Origin: JBFMAI01 sp964462635
GTDB lineage: Bacteria; Planctomycetota; Phycisphaerae; UBA1845; Fen-1342
Reading direction: 5' to 3'
DNA: 64,000 nt
Assembly: GCA_964462635.1 (NCBI GenBank)
Contig: CAYWYJ010000003.1
Location: 5,494 to 69,493 of the forward strand
Position numbers and translations under genes: made by a program. A model generated the notes under the pieces. That model was not told the DNA's origin and did no database searches. It was given only the letters and a program-made list of their open reading frames with translations. Each line of letters opens with the position of its first letter. Within the stretch, counting starts at the first letter, position 1. Below, one piece after another: positions 9,301-14,753 of the stretch.

Positions 9301-10191
9301 TTCCGACGAGTAACCTAACTTATGCCCCGACGGCGTCCAAACGATTTGGTTACCTGCCCATGCCTCTGCCGCAGCCGGAAGTGGATAGAAACAGACGCCC
9401 GGCGAAACGTTGGTCCGCTTGTTCTCCCCGTTCACGACCTCGATCGTCAGCTCTCTACAGTTGTTGATTACGGTCGGCGCCGGCACGCTCAGCGTGGCGC
9501 GAGCCAGCCCACCGCCCAGGTCCGTGATCGTCGCCGGATACTGCACCCCGTTCACCGTGTAGTACACCGCTCCCGGCGAGCCCTTCCACGCCACCGTCAC
9601 CTCGAACTGAAGGTTACCGGGGGTCCGCGGGACGAAGTGCCGCCCCCTGGGCGAAAGGAAGTTGAACGCCGCGGGCAGGCTTCCAGACTCCGCCAGAAGC
9701 TGGAAGGTCTCATGTTTCCACTGCCCGGGGGCCACCGACACCGGGCGCTGCACCGAGTAATACCCGGTCTTGCTGACCGTCACATCAATCAGTCCCGCCG
9801 GGACGTTTAACAGCGTGAACTCCCCCTGTGAGTTGGTGAACGTGTGCCCCACGCCCGTCGCGGCCACCGTGGCGCTCCCCAACGGCCCCTTCACCTTCCC
9901 GAGGGCGTCCACTTCGAGCACCACGCCGGTGATGGCCTGCGTCGAGCCGGCCCCCGTCCGGTTGTCCACCGGGAACGGCCCCGAGTCGCTCCACACCCAG
10001 GCCCCCATACGTGTATCGACCCAGAACAGATTCGAGTCGGCCCAGCCGAAACTAAGCGAGTTGACGGCTTCGGTCGTGTCGACCCAAAACAGCCCGGAAT
10101 CAGCCCAAACCAAGTCGGCGACCGCCTTGGCCGGGCCAGCGGCCAACCCTGCGCAAACCACCAGCCGCGTTACGCTCTTGTTTAGGCACAT
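6322..10191 (-). CDS. Large secreted protein: WDS repeats, carboxypeptidase-regulatory-like domain, CARDB domains, dockerin-like C-terminus
   Basis: A 1289-aa exported protein. ATG 10191 is chosen because GGAGG lies 8-9 nt upstream and a signal peptide follows (MCLNKSVTRLVVCAGLAAG). Next come three copies of a W-A/S-DS-x-x-F-x-VD motif (about residues 29-38, 50-59 and 67-76), then a carboxypeptidase-regulatory-like beta-sandwich (about 85-150, TFTNSQGEFTLLNVPAG). The long middle part resembles repeated propeller or BNR-type blades. Near the C-terminus are CARDB-type segments (NPEPGSTATIRAIVENRGE; LPDLTIETGW). The end is a duplicated dockerin-like calcium motif (GDLNCDGFIDFGDINPF and NADVNGDGQYGGVNGFGDINPF). 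Likely role: cell-surface or extracellular matrix binding. It lies just downstream of the DGR on the same strand but has no variable repeat. Confidence 0.85.
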   Translation of the reverse strand: MCLNKSVTRLVVCAGLAAGPAKAVADLVWADSGLFWVDTTEAVNSLSFGWADSNLFWVDTRMGAWVWSDSGPFPVDNRTGAGSTQAITGVVLEVDALGKVKGPLGSATVAATGVGHTFTNSQGEFTLLNVPAGLIDVTVSKTGYYSVQRPVSVAPGQWKHETFQLLAESGSLPAAFNFLSPRGRHFVPRTPGNLQFEVTVAWKGSPGAVYYTVNGVQYPATITDLGGGLARATLSVPAPTVINNCRELTIEVVNGENKRTNVSPGVCFYPLPAAAEAWAGNQIVWTPSGHKLGYSSEDAELVLLPLIGGGPTSLVINIRWNDRRTLQYDPLAGTLFGSVSFHDGKAYFSAEINKFEAIASAEFSSRGELDMTFGGCNNLLMERGFDVSLLGKLGAGAPAITIVYPICPPCIPVIEGWKALPVLGDLIALVRFRFFVVAGLSAAGVYSSGPPSNCFLGASSLHASGTIGAEGQAALALWGASVGIFMGGTGTPVLDICPDLRLRQVKLRQYAGLFASCAGFDRKVELALETQFGGAGDGQVVTVVPLGDPALDGQWRPIGAERLRWGEANRLVAGRPVRLPGSNSLDISGDAIEETLIENVTSLGSPSVIADETQTHILYSRHDPNKPWYAATDIASLRSPAGGPWSEMLIADDNVADFVPRIAAADANTDLAAWEQVEGDISWTTNPGEVIPYIEIAAAWFDRTTQQWTPPVLLVNNDVVDRHPLPAVFGTTAGVLWIQNEGAASPGHATSGDRLMYARWNGAGWTTPAVLWSDPKGIIDMAFAADAAGEGHVVFVVDEDGDPETRTDRELYGMATVGGVWQTAVRLTADAVEDGLPVLVTPNGEVICVWSSDSTVVYTPLANWQPAPVYVEHTLANEAPTLDGVTMPGGAAIAYTVQGPEGIDIVAAFYDANLNQWSLPRQLTQDEHAETSVSLACDGTQLVMAYLKTQTERKEVEVEIGGQIYVIPNVPQPARTDLCLLRHTLGHDLAIRTNSLVLEPANPEPGSTATIRAIVENRGELGAQNVQVAFYDGDPSQHGQLIGTMQTVAGLLVPGTAREVSVQWIIPEPPRSYQIFVVADPALVFDDRNRANNTLSRQAVLPDLTIETGWSQQVSQREVVLTARTLNTGVVPAEPFQICWRLDTAGGQEIGRSNVEAMPAGTARDVSFTWDTTGMTPGEWVQVYAIADCTEAVFEFDESNNTHAQAVMIPVPICPGDLNCDGFIDFGDINPFVLALSNWELWKLTYPNCPEQNADVNGDGQYGGVNGFGDINPFVGLLSSGGGYPIPCP

Positions 10192-11761
10192 GCCGAATAC
10201 CTCCAAGACCCGATGCGGGGGATTGTCGTCTGCTTTGCGCCTGAACGTGGACTTCTCCACGAATCTGCTTCGAACAAGTCACGCTTTGTCTTGAGCCGGC
10301 CCGCAGTCGGTAGCACGGCGCGCCGGCCGGATCACCCGCGGCGCCATTGCGGTTACTGAGTCCAAGTCGAGCCGATGGGCTGACTACGCCTGACTTACGG
10401 ACGCCCCGGCCGGGGCAATGGCTGCATGAGCCGGCCGGGGCTAGTGCTGCATTCGTCTCCCGCGCAGAACGCCACGGCAGAACCGGAATCCGGTTCGGAC
10501 TCTCCGGACGCGCTGTCGGCCACCGTGATGGCCGACATTCCGGTCCGCGACCTTGCGAGACTCCCCACCGCACAACGAAACCCGTTGTTGTTGTTGCGGT
10601 TGCCAGGCGTGTTGTTGTTGCGATACGCGACGCGGCAGTTGTCAGTATTGTTGTTCCAACTTCCGCCGCGCACAACACGGCTTTGTCAACCGGACCCCGT
10701 GCAAACTTCAGCCGGCCCAAGACGCGCCGGCGAAGTGCCCAGCTATTGGCGGTGGCCGCGTGGGCGTTCCACGCCGCCAGCGACGCCTTCACCTGCGCCC
10801 ACGTCTTGCGGCCCCGTGCGTACTCGCGCTGAAGTAAACGTCCTCGGCGCCGAAACCGTCGGATGTTTTCCTTGGTCAGGTACCGATGCGTCGGCCAGCA
10901 GCGATAGCCGAGAAAACGCGTCGGCCTACTGACGGGCCGCACCTGGGCCCGTTCCTCGTGAATGCGCAGGCGCAGACGCTCCAGGTAGCGGATAATCGCC
11001 GCGCGGGCCGCCGACAAGGCCTCCTTGTCGTCGCCCAGCAGCAGGAAATCATCCACGTAGCGAACGTACCCGCGCCAGCCGAGCCCCCGCTTCACAAAGT
11101 TATCCAGCCCATGCAGGTACACGTTGGCCCAGAACTGGCTGGTCATGTTCCCGATCGGCAGGCCGCGCCGGCGCTGGTGCGGCGTGAAGAGATCATCCCC
11201 CGCGAAGTAGTGCAACACCGGCTCCTGAACGTTGCTGCCGTCAATGATCAGATCGCACAGCCAGAGCACGCCTTCATCGCGAATCCGGCTACGTAGCAGG
11301 GTCTTGAGAATCTGATGGTCCACGCTGGGGAAGAACTTCACGATGTCGCACTGGAGCACGTACCGGTACCCCCCGGCGAACGCCTGATAGCGATCGACCG
11401 CCCGGTGGGTTCCCTTGCCGATCCGGTTGGCGTAGCTGTCCGTGATGAAGTTCCGCTCGAACAGTGGGCCGATCACGTTCACCAGCGCATGATGCACCAC
11501 CCGGTCGCGATACGACGCCGCGCTGATCATTCGGCGCTTGGGCTCCCGAGCGTAGAAGGTGCGGTATCCACCCGGACGATAGGTGCGTGCCCGTAACTCG
11601 TCCTGCAACCGCAGCAACTCGCGCTCGCGCTCCAGCTCAAAGCGGGCGCAGTCGGCGTGGCGCCGCTTCCCCAGCCGCGTCTTGCGGGCCGCCGCCAGCA
11701 GGTTCTCCCAACTGGTCAGTCGGTCGAAGAGACTGCCCTGCGCTGTTGCTGTTTCAGCCAT
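10100..11761 (-). CDS. Reverse transcriptase of a diversity-generating retroelement (open frame runs on through the template repeat)
   Basis: The enzyme copies the template RNA into adenine-mutagenised cDNA. The palm motifs are present: catalytic Asp139 in CDIVKFFPSVDH, the DGR-type motif LPIGNMTSQFWANVYL at about 201-216 (group II introns and retrons differ here), and YVDD at 235-238 in YVRYVDDFL. A conserved C-terminal helix (SLAAWNAHAATANSWALRRRVL) ends the homologous part near residue 355, the normal length for DGR enzymes. The frame has no stop there. It enters the template repeat at codon 361 and stays open to residue 553, with low-information sequence, so the last third is probably not functional or reflects a lost stop or frameshift. 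ATG 11761 lies 46 nt inside the end of avd, implying coupled translation. Confidence 0.95.
   Translation of the reverse strand: MAETATAQGSLFDRLTSWENLLAAARKTRLGKRRHADCARFELERERELLRLQDELRARTYRPGGYRTFYAREPKRRMISAASYRDRVVHHALVNVIGPLFERNFITDSYANRIGKGTHRAVDRYQAFAGGYRYVLQCDIVKFFPSVDHQILKTLLRSRIRDEGVLWLCDLIIDGSNVQEPVLHYFAGDDLFTPHQRRRGLPIGNMTSQFWANVYLHGLDNFVKRGLGWRGYVRYVDDFLLLGDDKEALSAARAAIIRYLERLRLRIHEERAQVRPVSRPTRFLGYRCWPTHRYLTKENIRRFRRRGRLLQREYARGRKTWAQVKASLAAWNAHAATANSWALRRRVLGRLKFARGPVDKAVLCAAEVGTTILTTAASRIATTTRLATATTTTGFVVRWGVSQGRGPECRPSRWPTARPESPNRIPVLPWRSARETNAALAPAGSCSHCPGRGVRKSGVVSPSARLGLSNRNGAAGDPAGAPCYRLRAGSRQSVTCSKQIRGEVHVQAQSRRQSPASGLGGIRHVPKQERNAAGGLRRVGRWPGQGGRRLGLG
10192..10561. other. 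Gene-poor space between the DGR template repeat and the large secreted-protein gene
   Basis: No independent gene is supported here, although the reverse-transcriptase frame remains open across it. It contains GC-rich palindromes that can fold in a transcript running from the template repeat: a GCCCCGGCCGGGGC palindrome near 10402-10416, GAACCGG-AAT-CCGGTTC at 10480-10496 and the 8-bp hairpin at 10514-10537. These may end the template RNA or belong to its functional structure. Confidence 0.5.
10514..10537 (-). other. Hairpin 25 nt beyond the template repeat
   Basis: TGTCGGCC and GGCCGACA form an 8-bp stem with an 8-nt loop. It lies just 3' of the template repeat in the sense of the template RNA. 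Structure at this place could mark or stabilise the RNA end. The position is seen; the role is inferred. Confidence 0.4.
10562..10680 (-). repeat. DGR template repeat (TR), 119 bp
   Basis: This is the unmutated donor copy for the variable repeat at 12174-12291. On the minus strand it contains 31 adenines, concentrated in eleven AAC and one AAT codon when read in the frame of the variable protein (WNNNTDNCR, YRNNNTPGNRNNNNGF). AAC runs of this kind are the hallmark of DGR templates, since each can mutate to many amino acids while avoiding stop codons. It begins at codon 361 of the reverse-transcriptase frame, just after the conserved part of that protein. The invariant 3' end (GGGTTTCGTTGTGCGGTG) would be the homology used to start integration. 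Confidence 0.96.
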
Positions 11762-12084
11762 CCACCTACCATCCGGCCGATTTCGATCATCTCCCGAGCG
11801 GCGTACTCCTGCGACTTATGCGGGAGCATCCCCAACTCGTGCGCCAGCCGACACAACATCCGCAACGATTCCAGTTCGAGGTTGACCGCGGTCAGACTCG
11901 CCTGCTTGTCTCCGGGCCCGGCATACTTGGCCTGCAATAGACCGTGGAATACGGCATACAGGCGTTGCTCGATCTGCTGGCCCAGGCCGTAGCGGTGTGA
12001 CCGTGGGAACCGGCCCAAATGCCCCAGGAACCACTTGAGCAGTTGGTACGTACGGTCGATGACAAGCAACTCGTCTTTGGCCAT
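11716..12084 (-). CDS. avd: Accessory variability determinant (four-helix-bundle Avd)
   Basis: A small helical basic protein that binds the DGR reverse transcriptase and is needed for mutagenic retrohoming in the Bordetella phage system. The 122-aa product from ATG 12084 (MAKDELLVIDRTYQLLKWFL) has the expected size and four amphipathic helices: YQLLKWFLGHLGRFP, IEQRLYAVFHGLLQAKY, LTAVNLELESLRMLCRLAHELG and YAAREMIEIGRMVGGWLKQ. The order variable gene, avd, RT, TR is standard for DGRs. The frame is open a further 23 codons upstream, but that part overlaps the region after the variable gene and is not conserved-looking. Its end overlaps the RT start by 46 nt. Confidence 0.92.
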   Translation of the reverse strand: MAKDELLVIDRTYQLLKWFLGHLGRFPRSHRYGLGQQIEQRLYAVFHGLLQAKYAGPGDKQASLTAVNLELESLRMLCRLAHELGMLPHKSQEYAAREMIEIGRMVGGWLKQQQRRAVSSTD

Positions 12085-13481
12085 TTTTGCGCGCTGCGCG
12101 GCCCTTCGGGCCGCGAAGGAAAAAGGGACACGGAGCAAAGCGTAGGAGGACAAAAGAACAAAGCATTACGGAGTCCCCACCGCACAACGAAACCCGAGGT
12201 GGAGTAGCGGTAGCCAGGCGTGAGGTAGTTGCGACACGCGACGCGGCAGTAGTCAGTATCGTTGGTCCAACTGCCGCCGCGCACAACACGGTACGAGCCC
12301 GAGGTGGGCCCGCGGGGGTTGTTATACGGGCTGCTGCTGTAGTACGAAGAGCTATACCAGTCGTTGCACCACTCCCGCACGTTGCCGCTCATGTCGTACA
12401 ACCAGTACCCGTTCATGCCGTTTGACGTCTGGTAGCTCGTCTGGCTGCCCGGCCAGCCGAAGTTTTCCTTGTAATGCAGCTCACCGGTGTAGAAAGCGAC
12501 CGGCGTCGTCCACGGCTCCGCGCCGGCCTCGTAAGGGTCACCCGACGGACTGTAGTTCGCGATCGAGCCCCAGATCGTGTCGCCCCACGGGTAGCGCCGG
12601 TAGGGGTTGAACTGCCCGCCGCGGGCCGCCTTCTCCCACTCCGCTTCGGTCGGCAACCGGTAGCCGTTGTTGACGAAACTGCACACCCAGGTGCTCGTGT
12701 CGTAGCAGGGCGTGCGCCCTTGCATCGCGCTGCGCCAGTTGCAGTAGGCCGCGGCACCGTACCAGGACACCTGCACCATCGGGTGGTTCTGCTTGCCGGC
12801 GACGATGCCGAAGGTGCCGCCGGTCCAGGTGATCCGGCTGGAGGAGGAGCTCTGTGTGGTGTCACAGTAGGGCAGGTTGTTGCCGGTGCCGTAGACGACG
12901 CCGCCCTGGACATAGATTAACCCCTGCTGAAGGGCGTAGTTAAGCCCTTCAAGATATTGCTGGTTGGTGACCTCACAGCGGTCGATCAGGAACGCGTCGA
13001 TGTAGACCCAATGCACGGGCACGGCATTAGACATGTTGTCGTGGTGGTCGCCCATCCGGTACTCGCCGGCGGGGATCGGAGCCATGCTGACGCCCCGGCC
13101 GTCGTCCGCGAAGACGCGGACGCGGAGCTGCCCGTACCAGCCGGGCAGGTCGGTGCGGCAGTCCCAGACGATCTTGCGGTTCAGACCGGGGTTGACGTTC
13201 GCGCCGATGTGGCCGGTGGCGTTCTGGACGACGACGGTCCAGGTCTGCCCGTTGTCGCAACTCGCGAAGGCCCAGATCGTGCAAGGGTCGCCGTCCAGGT
13301 CGGTCAGGTCGTAGTAGATGTCCACGATCTTCGAGCCGTCGGTGCGCTGGCTGGCCCGAACGTTGCTGACCACCGGCGGCACGTCCGGCTCTTCCTGGGC
13401 CCAGGCTGGGAGGGCTCCCAGCAACAAGCCTGCCAGTCCCAAGCCGACCATGATTGCGGTTCGCTGCTTCTTCGTCTTCAT
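11892..13481 (-). CDS. DGR target: secreted variable protein with formylglycine-generating-enzyme (C-type-lectin) fold, frameshifted in its variable repeat
   Basis: ATG 13481 follows AAGGAG and opens a signal peptide (KTKKQRTAIMVGLGLAGLL...AWA). Residues 30-135 form a beta-rich Ig-like region. From about 140 the FGE-sulfatase domain follows with family marks PIPAGEYRMGD, VSWYGAAAYCNW, YRLPTEAEWEKAARGG, RRYPWGD and DMSGNVREWCNDW. The variable repeat encodes the C-terminal ligand-binding segment RVVRGGSWTNDTDYCRVACR onward. One base is missing in the repeat (an AAC of the template reads TC), so the frame slips and runs on to 11892 inside avd. With that base restored the protein would end in GFRCAVGTP at a TAA at 12166-12168, 81 nt before avd. 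The Ser/Tyr/Asn-rich surface residues fit a diversified binding protein on the cell exterior. Confidence 0.93.
   Translation of the reverse strand: MKTKKQRTAIMVGLGLAGLLLGALPAWAQEEPDVPPVVSNVRASQRTDGSKIVDIYYDLTDLDGDPCTIWAFASCDNGQTWTVVVQNATGHIGANVNPGLNRKIVWDCRTDLPGWYGQLRVRVFADDGRGVSMAPIPAGEYRMGDHHDNMSNAVPVHWVYIDAFLIDRCEVTNQQYLEGLNYALQQGLIYVQGGVVYGTGNNLPYCDTTQSSSSSRITWTGGTFGIVAGKQNHPMVQVSWYGAAAYCNWRSAMQGRTPCYDTSTWVCSFVNNGYRLPTEAEWEKAARGGQFNPYRRYPWGDTIWGSIANYSPSGDPYEAGAEPWTTPVAFYTGELHYKENFGWPGSQTSYQTSNGMNGYWLYDMSGNVREWCNDWYSSSYYSSSPYNNPRGPTSGSYRVVRGGSWTNDTDYCRVACRNYLTPGYRYSTSGFVVRWGLRNALFFCPPTLCSVSLFPSRPEGPRSAQKWPKTSCLSSTVRTNCSSGSWGIWAGSHGHTATAWASRSSNACMPYSTVYCRPSMPGPETSRRV
12097..12115 (-). promoter_or_regulatory. 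Hairpin downstream of the variable repeat (candidate DGR target-recognition structure)
   Basis: CGCGGCCC and GGGCCGCG form a perfect 8-bp stem around a GAA loop, 58 nt beyond the end of the variable repeat and ahead of avd. In the Bordetella phage DGR an 8-bp hairpin/cruciform just downstream of the variable repeat is required for efficient retrohoming. The stem length matches; the loop is three rather than four bases and the distance is larger, so the assignment is tentative. An intergenic attenuator or terminator is the alternative. Confidence 0.5.
12174..12291 (-). repeat. DGR variable repeat (VR), 118 bp
   Basis: It aligns with the template repeat 10562-10680 over its full length. On the minus strand there are 14 substitutions, all where the template has A (A to T seven times, A to C five, A to G two), none at the 88 C, G or T positions, plus one deleted A. 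The changes alter residues at nine codons of the lectin-like pocket, for example template AAC codons read TAC, CTC, TCC and ACC. The homology stops sharply at both ends. Confidence 0.97.
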
Positions 13482-14348
13482 CTGCTCACTCCTTGCCGAT
13501 TACTCAGAAAGCTTGCTGCGCCGGCGACCGGACGGCACGCGGACACAATGTTCCCATGCCGGCGGCGCTTACCTGGCGGGTGACACCGCCGTCCGGGCTG
13601 TAAGTCCGGGTGGCACATGCGTCTCGCCTGCGACGGCTGGACGCTCCCTGACGGTCGCGGTACGGGCCACGGCGCCACGCCTTCGCGGTCGCGCTTACGG
13701 ATTTGTAGTCGAGGTCGCACTCAACCCCGACGTGTTCACCACGGATCAGTCTACCGTCCGCCGCCCGGCGCCCACAACGAAAAACCGTGGCCCGGGCAGC
13801 CCGCCGGCGGTGCCGTCCAGCCTCCACCAGTGGGCGCTCGGGCATTCCGCCGGCCGGTGGCCGGCGGACCGCCCGCGTCGGCGGTCCTTACGGGGCGCCG
13901 GAGCGATCCTCACAATGGCACATGCGTCAAAGCCGCGCCCCCGGCGCACGAAGAATCCAAAAAGAATCCGCGCCTTCACCTGATGCCGCCCGCGCCGCCG
14001 GCCGGGCAGTGCAATGGCGGGTCGGGCGGGTGTTGGCATCGGACCTTGAAGGCGAAGCCAAGGGGGCAGTGGGTGGGGCAGGCCTCCCTGTCCTTGACAG
14101 ACCGGGGGGTCCGTCAAGGGCGTGCCTGCCAACGCCGGCAAGACTGTAGACACCGGGGCCTTGCCCGTAAAGTCCGTGGTCGGCCTGCCTCGGACCGGGC
14201 GGCCGACGCGGGGTCGCCCGGGTCCGTGCCCTTCCTCGGCCGGCGACGCGCATGCGGGACCCGTCGCTGGCGCTGCGGGCTCGTTCAAGCGCCGGCCGCA
14301 CCGGCCATTGGCCGGTGCCATACCCACGCCGGACAGGCAGCTCCGGCG
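13482..14348. other. 867-bp gene-free stretch between the DGR target gene and the mttB remnant
   Basis: No open frame here has a credible start, ribosome binding site or recognisable motif. The AAGGAG of the variable gene lies at its low-coordinate edge. It contains CCGGCCATTGGCCGGTGCCATACC (also seen near 48490), a family D unit at 14328-14357, a GCTCCCTGACGGTCGCG element near 13643 (related to one at 34694-34757), and the hairpin at 14092-14119. Confidence 0.6.
14092..14119. terminator. Candidate hairpin terminator after mttB
   Basis: CCTTGAC-A-GACC pairs with GGTC-C-GTCAAGG around a GGGG loop, giving a stem of 11 pairs with one internal mismatch. It is 230 nt beyond the mttB stop on the minus strand. 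There is no T-tract, so it would not be a classical intrinsic terminator. Confidence 0.35.
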
Positions 14349-14735
14349 CTACAGGCGGTCCGTTTCCGCCGGCAGGCGCTCCACGCCGTGGCGGCGGGCT
14401 TCGGCCTCCATCCGGCGGCGCAGCTCGCGCCTCACATCGTCCGGTAGCGGCGGCGGCTCGTGCGCCGCGACCAGCCGTTCCACCTCGCGGCGGGCCCGGT
14501 GGTGCAGGCTCTCGCCGCCCTCTTCCAACCACCGCGCCCGATTGGCCCGGTCGATCACCGGACCCGGGCGATAGTGCTCCGTCTTCAGGTGCCGCCGCGT
14601 GTGCTTGGCGATCAGCAGGTGCTGGCCCTTGAGCAGCTCCTCGAACAGCGGGCGGGCGGGGAAATCGTCGTGCGGCTCGATGCCGGCGACGAGCCGCAAC
14701 GCCAAGCCGGCGATTTCGTTGTCCAGCACAAGTTT
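14349..14735 (-). pseudogene. 3' part of the MttB-family methyltransferase gene, separated by in-frame stops
   Basis: The frame is the same as that of the upstream part at 14754-15815, and the residues continue the MttB family without a gap: KLVLDNEIAGLALRLV, then PLFEELLKGQHLLIAKHTRRHLK and a charged helical tail ending near the family's usual C-terminus. Between the two parts lie exactly two TAA codons six codons apart (14754-14756 and 14736-14738). Homologues commonly have a residue, often Glu, at each place (family pattern LDFExxxSLEKLV). Taken together the two parts make a 486-residue equivalent, the normal length. GTG at 14729 could restart translation, but a separate C-terminal fragment would not be active on its own. 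Confidence 0.8.
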
Positions 14736-14753
14736 TTAGAGGCTCAGGCAACA

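Noticed and set aside
10100..11761. Group II intron, retron or CRISPR-linked reverse transcriptase
   Set aside because: No maturase or endonuclease domain, no intron ends and no msr/msd-like region. The LPIGNxTSQ motif, Avd and adenine-specific TR/VR pair identify a DGR.
11892..13481. True formylglycine-generating enzyme activating sulfatases
   Set aside because: The fold matches, but the C-terminal segment is the DGR variable repeat. A sulfatase gene is not nearby, and a variable active-site end would not suit a conserved enzyme.
13482..14348. Long open frames on both strands in the gap upstream of the DGR target gene
   Set aside because: High GC gives long open frames by chance. None has a ribosome binding site, a motif or a plausible composition.
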